The position numbers were made by a program, and so were the translations under genes. Of a stretch of 64,000 bases of DNA, positions 33,924 through 45,104 are shown one piece after another. The stretch lies in NCBI RefSeq assembly GCF_003255815.1, contig NC_037686.1, positions 54,471,888 to 54,535,887 of the forward strand, given 5' to 3'. Below the pieces are notes generated by a model. The model did not search any database. It saw only the letters and a list, made by a program, of their open reading frames with translations, and was not told where the DNA came from. The stretch is from Theropithecus gelada. Lineage: Eukaryota; Chordata; Mammalia; Primates; Cercopithecidae. Positions within the stretch are counted from its first letter, which is position 1, and the number at the start of each line of letters is the position of its first letter.

Positions 33924-35749
33924 ATGGGAAGGAAAGGGATCACCCCCTTTCTGCCACACAAGGGCATCTTCCAGGCTTCAAGAGCGTAGTTGATTAGAAA
34001 GAAAGAGAAAAATCAATTGCCTCAAGTTGAGAAGATGACAGAGAGAAAAGAGGTAAAAGTAAAGACTATCAATAATGATGAGGTTATAGAAATACAGTAA
34101 CCAAAGGAATAAGCAGGGTCAAATAAACATTTTTTGGCTAGTTTTCTTTTTCAAATACACTTCTGCAGGGACAGACAAGAGAGACTTCTACAGAAATGGA
34201 CTAGAGAGATTTCTACAGGAATCCATTAAAGAGACTTGTATGCAAGTTTCACCTAATGCTCATTTACTAATAATTCCCCGAAGAGACTACTGACTGGATT
34301 CATAGAAGGGTATGTTATGCTGTTTATGCTTATAGTGATACTTCTTAATTTTATTTAGTATCTGTTCATTACCTTCATTCAAAGATAAGCACTTCATGAT
34401 CTTATAACCACCACCCTCATGCATAGAAACACAAAGACGCACAGCAAATCCACAATTTCTCCTCTTATTCTCCCAATATAGTCATATTGCAATTTCTAGT
34501 TAAACCAATATTTATCCTTTATATTTTTATTTATGGCATTACTTTAATGAACACATATAATACTTGTTATATGCCAGGCATTAAGTGCTCTATAAATATT
34601 AACTTCTTTAGTCATTATTAGAGAATATAATTATTATTTACAACTGAGCCATGAAGTTCATTGAGATGACATTTCATTTCCTGCCCAATGTTTTGCTTCA
34701 AAAAAATTTTTTTAACTATCTCTCATTTTTAAAGTCTTCGTCTTCCTATTCTACTTTCTGGGATAATTTCTCAGCTCTATCTTTTCATCATCCTTCTGTT
34801 AATTATTTTAAATCACTGCCATTATATTTTTGATTTTCAAATTGTTCTCTGTTCTTATAGTATTTTAATCTTTTTTCATAAATTCAATATCTTCTTCTAT
34901 GTCTGAAGATACTAAGATTTTGCTACTGTTCTTTTAAGTTTTCTTTGCTGTCTGTATTGTATTTAGTTTGTATGTGTGTTTCTTGTTTGATAATTTTGGA
35001 CTCTATGTTAAAAGCTTTCCTCAAATGCTTTGTGGTCTTTGTCTGTTAATATTCAAGAGTAAAGTTCTAAAAATGTTGCTTGGCATTCCTCTGTGTATGG
35101 GAACAGCTTGACTAATAGTGGCTTTAACCAGTCATTTTCCAGCACTCCTCTCCAATATTAGCCCCTAGATATTTCTTCTTGGGCCAATTAGTTTCTGGGA
35201 AGATAATTCCTCCAGCCTCCTGCCTGGGCAGTGCAAGCCTGCTTGCCTGGGGACCCTCCAGGGGAAAGGAATTAGGATAACACCACACAGTGTGGGGACT
35301 TTCATTAAATACCCCCTGGGCCAATCCATGCCCTCTCCAACCCAGTTTCTTCTGGCAATAAACCTCCTATCTTTTGCCAGTCTATGTTTGGGGGAGAAGG
35401 ATGGTAACCTGCTGTTAGAGTGAGGCAGGATGCCTAAATCAGTAGTGAGGGAGGTCTCTCAGTATGCATTAGAAACACTTTCAACCAATGCTCCCGTTCT
35501 CAGCTCTACCTTGTACCTCTGCCTTCAGAGGCACTTGGTGTTTTTCTACCAGAGCTGGGTTTCTGTGGTTGTAATCACTTTGCTTCTTGTGGGCTTTTCC
35601 CTTCAGTCTTTCCACCTTCAGTCTTCAGAGTAGGAGAGCTTAATGTTTGCCCTTTAACTACAGGAAAGCTACTCTGAAAGTGATCAGATTTTGGAGGTGA
35701 GGGATTGTGAGAGTGAGCACGTGGTTTGAAAAATTAGTTTATTTGAGGA
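33924..35749. other. Gene-free stretch with faint old repeats
   Basis: About 34535-34620 is a weak reverse MIR trace ('tatgccaggcattaagtgctctataaatatt'). About 34640-35090 is T-rich and may be ancient reverse L1. Nothing else recognised, and the short frames are anonymous. Confidence 0.35.
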
Positions 35750-36430
35750 TGAAGGCACCAAGGGCTAGCTTCTTCTTTGGCCCTCTGAAGGCTTATTGAA
35801 AAATCACTGACATGAGGCAGATTGATTAATAGGAGAAATGGCATATACATTTAACATAATCATAATTATTAATAATATTAATCTCACACAATTTTGGAAC
35901 ATATATTAATAACACATTGATAGAAATATAACCTAAAGAAAGTTAAACATTTCATATTTGACAGTGTTTCCTGTGTGATTTTAACATACCAATTATGAAT
36001 ATGTCTCTCTTGGACATCCAGGGCCTTAATATCTAAAAAGCTATTTTGAGGTCAAAAAGACTAAATTTAGAATTTGAAATTTAATTTTGAAAAGTTTTTC
36101 AAATATCAAAGGTTTAAAACACTTGATATCACAAAATGGATTCACTGTCACTGTAAGATAAGTCATTCATTTAGCCATAGTGATAATTCAAAGATTCTAA
36201 CAAGCAAAAACTTTTACCCTTTGATATAAAGGAGACTCGGTTGCTTAAAGAATCATAAGACCTAATAAAGAAAGCATGAGACAAGCTGAATCTGTCTCTT
36301 CCTCTCTCTCCTCTTTTGTTTTGTTCTGTTGCAGTTTACTCAAAAGGTGGTCTTTTACTGTCTCTTATTAATACTACACAAATCTCATTCAAAAGAGAAA
36401 ATCAAAATTTGTGTATTAGTGTATTAATAA
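35750..36430 (-). mobile_element. LTR end (copy D), candidate far LTR of a minus-strand provirus
   Basis: The first 100 bases (tgaaggcacc, then 'ctctgaaggcttattgaaaaatcactgacatgaggcagattgatta') align with 50531 onward, starting at the same tgaagg boundary. A second short match ('attaatactacacaaatctcattcaaaagag') lies at about 36364 and corresponds to about 50987. Between them it is diverged or rearranged. It is preceded by agga (35746-35749), which matches the four bases after 51144. Confidence 0.6.
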
Positions 36431-36447
36431 CACTAGAGCTATACATA

Positions 36448-36508
36448 TTAGGTTGGCGCAAACGTAATTTTGCTATTAAAAGTAATAGCAGTTTTTGTAC
36501 CAACCTAA
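36448..36508. mobile_element. MADE1 mariner-derived MITE, internally shortened
   Basis: It begins ttaggttggcgcaaa and ends with the inverted copy caccaaccta-type end (gtaccaacctaa), with TA on both sides (36446-36447, 36509-36510), as expected for mariner. The consensus is about 80 bp and this copy is 61 bp, so the hairpin arm is shortened. MADE1 elements are a known source of the miR-548 family. Confidence 0.92.
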
Positions 36509-36514
36509 TATACA

Positions 36515-36750
36515 TAGAGAAAGAGACAGGGTCTCACTCTGTCACTCAGGCTGGAGTGCAGTGGACAACCATAGTTCCCTTGTCTTAAGTGATCCTCCCA
36601 CCTCAGCCTTCCAAGTAGCTAGGAGTACAGTCACCATGCCTGGCTGATTTATTTTAAAATATTTTGTACAGAAGGAGTCTCAGTATGTTGCCCAGGCTTG
36701 TGTCAAACTCCTGGCCTCAACTAATCCTTACTCTTAGCCTCCCAAAGCTA
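36515..36750 (-). mobile_element. Alu SINE (AluJ-like), reverse, shortened
   Basis: The reverse Alu runs from 'gagacagggtctcactctgtcactcagg' to 'cttagcctcccaaagct', with internal losses. Confidence 0.88.
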
Positions 36751-36933
36751 AAGTTAATATTAATAAAACCTTAAAAACAAATGCATCCAATCTAAATCAG
36801 TGTTGACCACAAGGTAAGATTTCCATAAACCTTTTATAAATTTTTTCACTTTCCCTCTAACTTTTTATATTTATTCAGTTTTATGTATATTTCTTTTTTG
36901 TTTCTTCAGTTTCAAACAGTCCTTAAAAACCTG
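36751..36933. other. AT-rich stretch before the L1
   Basis: No named feature. It may be internal sequence of the minus-strand provirus proposed for 35750-51144. Confidence 0.3.
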
Positions 36934-39900
36934 TAAAAAGATCAACAAAATTGATAGACTGCTAGCAAGACTAATAAAGAAGAAAAGAGAGAAGAACCAA
37001 ATAGACGCAATAAAAAATGATAAAGGGGATATCACTACCAATTCCACAGATATACAAACTACCATCAGAGAATACTAAAAACACCTCTACACAAATAAAC
37101 TAGAAAATCTAGAAGAAATGGATAAGTTCCTGGAAACATACATCCTCCCAAGACTAAACCAGGAAGAAGTTGAATCTCTGAATAGACCATTAACAGGCTC
37201 TGAAATTGAGGCAACAATTAATAGCCTACCAACCAAAAAAAGTCCAGGACCAGATGGATTTACAGCCAAATTCTACCAGAGGTACAAAGAGGAACTGGTA
37301 CCATTCCTTCTGAAACTATTCCAATCAATAGAAAAAGAGGGAATCTTCCCTAACTCATTTTATGAAGTCAGCATCATCCTGATATCAAAGCCTGGCAGAG
37401 ATACAACAAAAAAAGAGAACTTTAGACCAATATTGCTGATGAACATCAATGTGAAAATCCTCAATAAAATACAGGCAAACTGAATCCAGCAGCACATCAA
37501 AAAGCTTATCCACCACGATCAAGTTGGCTTCATTCCTGAGATGCAAGGCTGGTTCAACATACTCAAATCAATAAACGTAATCCATCACATAAACAGAACC
37601 AACGACAAAAACCACATGATTATCTCAATAGATGCAGAAAAGGCCTTTAACAAAATTCAACAGCCCTTCATGCTAAAAACTCTCAATAAACTATGTATTG
37701 ATGGAACATATCTCAAAATAATAAAAGCTGTTTATGACAAACCCACAGCCAATATCATACTGAATGGGCAAAAACTGGAAACATTCCCTTTGAAAACTGG
37801 CGTAAGACAGGTTGCCCACTCTCACCACTCCTATTCAACATAGTGTTGGAAGTTCTGGCCAGGGCAATCAGGCAAGAGAAAGAAATAAAGGGTATTCAAT
37901 TAGGAAAAGAGGAAGTCACGTTGTCCCTGTTTGCAGATGACATGATTGTATATTCAGAAAACTCCATCATCTTGGCATAAAATCTCCTTAAGCTGATAAG
38001 CAACTTCAGCAAAGTCTCAGGATACAAAATCAATGTGCAAAAATCACAAGCATTCCTATACACCAATAACAGACAACCAGAGAGCCAAATTATGAGTGCT
38101 CCCATTCACAATTGCTACAAAGAGAATAAAATACCTAGGAATCCAACTCACAAGGGATGTGAAGGACTTCTTCAAGTAGAACTACAAACCACTGCTCAAC
38201 GAAACAGAAGAGGACACAAACAATGTCCTCTTGTTTGTGTGGAAGAACATTTCATACTCATGGATAGGAAGAATCAATATTATGAAAATGGCCATACTGC
38301 CCAAGGTAATTTATAGATTCAATGCCATCCCCATCAAACTACCAATGATTTTCTTCACAGAATTGGAAAAAACTACTTTAAAGTTCATATGGAACCAAAA
38401 AAGAGCCCACATTGCCAAGACAATCCTAAGCAAAAAGAACAAAGCTGGAGACATCACACTACCTGACTTTAAGCTATACTACAAGGCTACAACAAACAAA
38501 ACAGCATGCTACTAGTAGCAAAACAGAGAGATAGACTAATGGAACAGAACAGATGCCTCAGAAATAACATCACACATCTACAACCATCTGATCTTTGACA
38601 AACCTGACAAAAACAAGAAATGGGGAAAGGATTTCCTATTTAATAGTGGTGCTGGGAAAACTGGCTAGCCATATGTAGAAAGCTGAAACTGGATCTCTTC
38701 CTTACACCTTATACAAAAATTAAGTCAAGATGGATTAAACACTTAAATGTAGACCTAAAACTGTAAAAACCCTAGAAGAAAACCTAGGCGATACCATTCA
38801 GGACATGGGCATGGGCATGTTTTAGTCATGACTAAAACACCAAAAGCAATGGCAACAGGCCGGGCACAGTGGCTCACACCTGTAATCCCAGCACTTTGGG
38901 AGGCTGAGGTGGGCAGATCACGAGGTCAGGAGATCAAGACCATCCTGGCTAACATGGTGAAACCCCATCTCTACTAAAAAAACTCCGTGGTGGTGGGCAC
39001 CTGTAGTCTCAGCTACTTGGGAGGCTGAGGCAGGAGAATGGTGTGAACCCCGGAGGCGGCGGAGCTTGCAGTGAGCTGATATCGTGCTACTGCACTCCAA
39101 CCTGGGCAACAGACTGAGACTTTGCCTCAAAAAAAAAAAAAAAAAAAAAGGCAATGAAAGCCAAAATAGACAAATGGGATCTAATTAAACTAAAGAGCTT
39201 CTGCACAGCAAAAGAAACTACCATCAGAGTGAACAGGCAACCTACAGAATGGGAGAACATTTTTGCAATCTACCCATGTGACAAAGTGCTAATATCCAGA
39301 ATCTACAAATAACTTAAACAAATTTACAAGAAAAAAATAAACAACCCCATCAAAAAGTGGGCAAAGGATATGGACAGACAGTTCTCAAAAGAAGACATTT
39401 ATGCAGCCAAGAGACACATGAAAAAATGCTCATCATCACTGGTCATCAGAGAAATGCAAATCAAAACCACAATGAGATCCCATCTCACACCAGTTAGAAT
39501 GGCAATCATTAAAAAGTCAGGAAACAACAGATGCTGGAGAGGGTGTGGAGAAATAGGGACACTTTTACACTGTTGGTGGGAGCGTAAACTAGTTCAACCA
39601 TTGTGGAAGACAGTGTGGCAATTCCTTAAAGATCTAGAACCAGAAATACCATTTGACCCAGCAATCCCATTACTGGGTATATACCCAAAGGATTATAAAT
39701 CATGCTACTATAAAGACACATGCACACGTATGTTTATTGCGGCACTATTCACAATAGCAAAGACTTGGAACCAACCCAAATGTTCATCAATGATAGACTG
39801 GATTAAGAAAATGTGACACATACACACCATGGAATACTATGCAGCCATAAAAAAGGATGAGTTAATGTCATTTGCAGGGACATGGATGAAGCTGGAAACC

Positions 39901-40000
39901 ATCATTCTGAGCAAACTATCACAAGGACAGAAAACCAAACAGCCCATGTTTTCACTCATAGGTGGGAATTGAACAATGAGAACACTTGGACACAGGGTGG
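36934..40000 (+). pseudogene. L1 ORF2 pseudogene (RT and C-terminal part)
   Basis: ORF2 encodes the L1 endonuclease/reverse transcriptase that copies L1 RNA at its target. Here only the segment from just before the reverse transcriptase to the C-terminus remains. The first open block (37118-37483) ends in a TGA, and the same frame resumes at 37541-37843. A frame change follows before the intact FADD catalytic motif at 37930-37941. A rearranged stretch lies near 38160-38240, an Alu cuts the frame at 38858, and the last block (39370-39816) carries the cysteine/histidine-rich C-terminal region (CWRGCGE..LLHCWW). It cannot make working protein. It is an old dead copy with no role in the neighbouring retroviral genes. 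Confidence 0.92.
38858..39150 (+). mobile_element. AluY-type SINE inside the L1
   Basis: It has the AluY-like segment 'gaggtcaggagatcaagaccatcctggctaac' (read in parts) and a pure A-tail. A short stretch of the middle linker is missing. Flanks aaagcaatggcaac and aaaggcaatgaaag look like the target duplication. This is the youngest-looking Alu in the window. Confidence 0.95.
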
Positions 40001-40196
40001 GGAACATCACACATGGGGGCCTGTCATGTGTCGTATCCCATCACACACGGGGGAGGGATAGCATTAGGAGAAATACCTAATGTAAATGATGAGTTAATGG
40101 GTGCAGCAAACCAACATGGCACATCTATACCTATGTAACAAACCTGAATGTTGTGCATATGTACCCTAGAACTTAAAGCATAATAAAAAAAAGAAT

Positions 40197-41047
40197 AAGA
40201 TAAAGACATACCCCCAAAAAAATCTCTAAAGTAGAAAAAAATTATATTCCCTTTAACAAAAATCACATTTCTTTGTCTTTTTATAATCTTTCTTACCAAA
40301 AACACATTCTACCTTTCTTATACTCTTTGCATGTAGAATTTTATCTCTTATATCTAGTAGTTTTAATCACATCTACTAATTACAAAGTTAGTTCTTAGTA
40401 ACCCTTATTTTTAGCGAAAAACCTAGAAGGGAAGCAGTTTTAATTATCAACCAAATGCAGAGCCCAGGGCAAAAGATAATGCCTGGAGCTAGGCCTCAGC
40501 ATGACTTCAAGGCTCAAATCCAAAGACACAAGCAAGCATCAAAACTATTACACAAGCAGTAGTTTTATGACCTTAAAACATCTAGCACAGACAGTATCAG
40601 ACCAATAGACCCAGGCAAAAACATCTAAATTAAATTCTGAAGATGTTTTTTATTTTGTTTTACCAACAGTTTTTAAATGGTATTTATTTAACAAAGATTA
40701 CTAAAATTACATGAACCTGAAAAGCATTTGGGGTTGCTTTTTTTTAACTTTATTTATGACTAGTCATAAGACTTGTAAAATTCACTAGTTAGAAATAGTT
40801 AATTCAAACCAGGTTAATGTAACTGAAAAATGTTAAAGATTCCCTAAAGAAGCCCTTACTGGGTTTTAGAGAGAGCAGGTCACAAATTTATATCTCAAAA
40901 CAGAGAGAGGGCAAACAAAAACTTAAGCTATTTCAAGAAGTTTGGTTGTATTATAGGACAATTAAAAATGGATGCTAAGGTAACACAAAATCATAAGAAT
41001 TTACCATAGGTTTTAATTTTAATTTTAATTTTGTTTAGATAGGTAGC
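40197..41047. other. AT-rich non-coding block between L1 and LTR
   Basis: No coding frame. It is continuous across the solo LTR with 42054-43110, since the 6-bp duplication joins the two. It may be degraded internal sequence of the minus-strand provirus. A (TTTTAA)n-like run lies at 41013-41037. Confidence 0.35.
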
Positions 41048-42053
41048 TGTCGGGGGAACCAGCCCCCAATATTTCAGCATAGGTTCTTTCTATTTTCTCT
41101 AAGTGTGGCTGGTCTGAGAAATAAAGAGAAAGAGTACAAAGAGAGGAATTTTACAGCTGGGCCGTGGGGGGTGACATCACATATCAGTAGGTCCGTAATG
41201 CCCACCTGAGCAGCAAAACCAGCAAGTTTTTATTAGGGATCCCAAAAAGGGAGGGGGTATACTAACAGGGAGTAGGTCACAAAGATTACATGCTTCTGAC
41301 GCCAATAAAGATCACAAGGCAAAGGGCAAAGCAAAGATCACAAGGTAAAAGGCAAAATTAGAATTACTGATGAGGGTCTATGTTCAGCTATGCATGTATT
41401 GTCTTGATAAACATCTTAAACATCAGAAAACAGGGTTTGAGAGCAGAGAACCAGTCTGACCTCAAATTTACCAGGGTGGGGTTTCTTCCCCACCCTAATA
41501 AGCCTGAGGGTACTGCAGGAAACCAGGGTATATTTCAGTCCTTATCTCAACAGCATAAGACAGACACTCCCAGAGTGGCCATTTATAGACCTCCCCCCAG
41601 GAATGCATTCGTTCCCCAGGGTATTAATTATTAATATTCCTTCCTGGGAAAAGAATTCACTGATATCTCTCCTACTTGCATGTCCATTTACAGGCTCTCT
41701 ACAAGAAGAAAAATACAGCTCTACTCTGCCCGACCCCTCAGGTAATCAGACCTTATGGTTGTCTTCCTTTGTTCTCTGAAAATCGCTGTTATTCTGTTCT
41801 TTTTCAAGATGCACTGAATTTATGTTATTCAAACACATTTTACAATCAATTTGTAAAATAGTGGTCCTGAGGTGACATACATTCTCAGCTTACAAAGATT
41901 ACAGGATTAAGAGATTAAAGTAAAGACAGGCATAAGAAATTATAAGAGTGTTATTTGGGAACTGATAAATGTCCATGAAATCTTCACAATTTATGTTCCT
42001 CTGCCGCGGCTCCAGCTGGTCCCTCCATTCAGGGTCCCTGACTTCCCACAACA
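41048..42053 (-). mobile_element. Solo class II (HERV-K-like) LTR with 6-bp duplication
   Basis: This 1006-bp LTR reads TG..CA on the minus strand and has AATAAA (reverse complement at 41229-41234). It is flanked by a perfect ggtagc at 41042-41047 and 42054-42059. A 6-bp duplication is characteristic of class II (betaretrovirus-like) ERVs. No internal genes remain. The LTR subfamily was not determined. Confidence 0.9.
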
Positions 42054-43109
42054 GGTAGCTTCTAATTTAGTCTGTGTTTTTCAACTGGATCACTGAGCTT
42101 AGGGCAGAACCCATTAAGGAACAGGGCCAAGAAAGTAGTTGTAGTTTTTAGGGCCTAAGAATTTAAATAGATGAAAAGCAGATGCTATTGGAAGGCAGAA
42201 CATTTAGAATTTTAAAAATTAATGATTTTACTGCAGCCTGGGTTCCTCAAAAAAGGAAAATCCAAGGGACCACATTATGCAATGTTTCCATAGTGTACTA
42301 TATTACAAAGATGCTTTTCTAGGTGTTTAAACCACGCTCTTTCTTCCATAAACACACAAAGAAATGACTAGCCCCCAGCAGTAATCATCATTTTGTTGTA
42401 AGCAACTACAGTCAGCCACTTCTAACATTGTAGTTCTTGCCTAGCCACCACACACACAAAGGTCAAATTTTTTCATAATCCAGTGTAATTCTGGTACCCC
42501 CAAAAGCCAAAGAACTCAGCTAACACAACACAAAAGAGAGCAAAATTTGAGACCTAAGAGGAACTTGCACATAACTCTTGAAACTCCAAAAGGAAAGCAG
42601 AAGACCCCCCAAAAACGGGATAAGTGTTGTTTTTTTCTGAGTTCCTTAAGGAGTTGGAGTCATTAGAAGTCTTCTTTAGATTTTTTCAATGTGGTACTAA
42701 AGATGGCAAAAAGGAAGGAGGAGTAGAGAGGAATAAAAGTAAATAGGAGGACAAATTTTAAGAAAGAAAGTGAGCAGAGGGATTTTAAAAAAGATTGTAG
42801 TCTACTGGAAAAAATTTCCAAAGAGAAAAGGCAGAAAAGCCTTTAAAATTTGTATAATAGCTTGGATATCTGCTATTAATTTAAGCTGACTTCTATCCAT
42901 AGAGCCCTTAATAAAAAAATGCTTCCTTCATTATGAATCCCGCATGGAATTAGAAGCAGCTAGTTTGAGTGTGCAAAGGATGTTAACTTTGCTCTAGGTG
43001 AGATTTGTGCTATTTAATTTTGTCAAGGGAATTTCTAAGGCTAGCCATGACACAATTGTGTGACCTTCCTTTAATTTGATCTTTGTATTAATTGTTTAAA
43101 ATAAGAGAT

Positions 43110-43151
<42 letters not shown>

Positions 43152-43159
43152 CTAATTTA
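42054..43159. other. Non-coding block upstream of the proviral gag
   Basis: It is A-rich, with no frame over 60 codons and no match to the 3' LTR at 49739-50356, so the 5' LTR expected here is absent. A pure (GT)n run is at about 43111-43150. Confidence 0.45.
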
Positions 43160-43260
43160 GAAGCCTAATTTAAAAGGTCTATTTTCTGACCATTGACAAC
43201 TAGAATTTCCAGTAACGTAACACTGACTCAGTCCAATAGCCTCTTCAGTGAAGAAGCATT

Positions 43261-44720
43261 CCCAAAGATTGGTATTACTTGGATAAACAAGAGAAATGGC
43301 CTCTTACTGGAATTATAGCCTTTAATACTATACTTCAACTCAATTTGTTTTGCAAGCAGGAGGGAAAATGGAATGAAATACCATATGTTCAAGCATTTTT
43401 GCAGCTCAGTCAGGATAAAATGCTGCAGCAGGCATGTGCATGTTTGATGAGAGGAAAAGAAAGAGCTAGACATAATAGACGATCCTTTAATGCAAGCTCC
43501 CCGCAGTTCAGTGGACAGTTTTGGGTGGAGCAGAACCTCCTTCAGTCAGCTCTGAAGATTCAGATGTGTCAGTCCTTTACCCTTCTAGTTCACCTGAAAG
43601 TTTTATTGAGAACCCTTCATCCCCTCCTCCTTACCCATCTAGTCCCACTCTATACCCTCCACTCCCTGATGAACTTAGTCCAACGAGTACTACTCATAGT
43701 GGAGCCTCCTATCAACCTCCAAAGGGAAACCTTTGTCCACTTAGAGAGGTGGCAAATAGGGAAGAAGGCACTGTGAGAGCACGTATTCTCTTTTCTATGG
43801 ATCATTTGGCTATGTAAAGAGAAGTTTGGTTATTTCTCTGAAGATCCAGGAAAATTCATAGATGAGTTTGAGAAATTAACTCTGACCTATAGTTTAACTT
43901 GGCAAGATCTGAAGGTTTTGTTGTCTCTGTGTTTTACAGTGGAAGAGAAACAATGCATTTTGGGGACAGCTAGGGCCCATGCAGATGAGGTATTGTCTTG
44001 CAACCCAAACCATTATTTATTTATATATATCAGACAAGAGGTATAGCAGTTCCAGATCGAGATCCAGAGTGGAACTATCAAAGGGGCAGTAACGACATGG
44101 GGAGGAGAGATCCTAGGGTCACTTGTTTGTTGGAAAAGATAAAGAAATGTATAAAAAAGTCTGTTAACTATGAAAAGGCTAAGGAAGTTTCTCAGGGGAA
44201 AGATGAGAATCCAGCTTTGTTTCAAGGGTGTTTAGTTGAGGCAATCAGGAAATATACTAACACTGATCCTGCCTCAAGGGAAGGACAAACCCTTTGGGGA
44301 GTACATTTTTTTATAACCCAGTCTGCCCCTGATATCTGTAGGAAACTGCAAAAAGCAGCTATGGGTCCCCAAACTCCTATGGAGCAGCTTTTGGGTATGG
44401 CATTTTTAGTTTTTAATAACAGGGACAAAGCAGAGGAAACAGAAAGAGCAAGATGGACCTGCCACAAGGTGCAGCTCTTGGCTGCAGCCTTAAGGTCACC
44501 TCCAGCATGGGACTGCTCTCCTGGCTCTTGGTCTGAACAAGGGAAGCTGAAAGGTGGGAAGCTCAAAACTGGGCATCCGAGTCACCATGCCTTGGGCATA
44601 AATCAGTGTGCACACTGTAAGAAAACCAGCCATTGGAAGAGTGATTGCCCGGTGTTCCAAAGGGAGCCATCGGTACCTGAACCAATAACGGCTAAAATAG
44701 CCAGGCAAGCCCAAGAGTGA
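43261..44720 (+). pseudogene. ERV gag remnant (MA-p12-CA-NC)
   Basis: Gag would build the virus core. The matrix part is readable from about 43261 (KQEGKWNEIPYVQAF region). A frame change near 43510 leads to the proline-rich segment with a PPPY late-domain motif at 43623-43634. A stop (TAA near 43815) and another frame change precede the first half of capsid (43817-44040). The second half of capsid is open from 43998, with a major-homology-type region from 44193, then one zinc knuckle CX2CX4HX4C at 44607-44648. The frame ends at TGA 44718-44720. The true start codon and the first ~30 matrix residues are not recognisable. Non-functional as a whole. Confidence 0.9.
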
Positions 44721-45104
44721 TGGGGCCTGAGACCTTCTGCCACAGCTCTTATCAGACAACTAGCTGTATCACCAGAGGAGCCTCGGGTAACCCTTGATGT
44801 GGCAGGTAGGAATATTAATTTTTTCCCTGATACTGGGGCTGCTTACTCTGTTTTGACCCATTATAACAGGCCTCTGTCACCCCAAAACTTTATGGTCATG
44901 GGGATAGGTGGACAAGCCCACAGATGTCATTTTACCTATCCTCTAAGCTGTTCTCCAGGGACTTTGGTTTTCTCACATGCCTTTCTTATCATGCCTGAGT
45001 GCCCCACCCCTCTATTGGGAAGGGATTTGTTGACTCAGCTGCAGACAGTGGTCTTTTGGAAATCACAAGACAAAAGAGGGATTACTCTTCCTCCTTTCCT
45101 GTGA
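44721..45104 (+). pseudogene. ERV protease (pro), in frame with gag
   Basis: This is the retroviral aspartic protease, which cleaves the Gag and Pol polyproteins and works as a dimer. The frame is the same as the last gag block: the only stop between them is the TGA at 44718, and it then stays open to TGA 45102. The catalytic DTGA motif is at 44829-44840, and the C-terminal LLGRDLL segment is at about 45015-45035. This is the layout gammaretroviruses use for stop-codon readthrough. It is the best preserved block, but it is followed by a stop where pol should continue. Confidence 0.88.

Larger units (their letters stand above)
36934..40196 (+). mobile_element. 5'-truncated L1P retrotransposon
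   Basis: This is a young-looking primate L1 (L1PA-type text) that begins in mid-ORF2 and runs to the 3' end 'taccctagaacttaaagcataat' plus A-tail. The 5' UTR, ORF1 and the endonuclease part of ORF2 are missing, which is the usual result of incomplete reverse transcription. It hosts an AluY-type insert at 38858-39150. I saw no clear target duplication. Confidence 0.95.

Noticed and set aside
38918..39154. 78-codon minus-strand frame
   Set aside because: It lies entirely in the AluY-type insert and its A-tail.
36934..40196. Active L1 candidate
   Set aside because: It lacks the 5' UTR, ORF1 and endonuclease, and ORF2 has stops, frame changes and an Alu insertion.
44013..44759. Minus-strand frames of 70-114 codons opposite gag
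   Set aside because: They are shadows of the gag reading frame, with no retroviral antisense-gene features.
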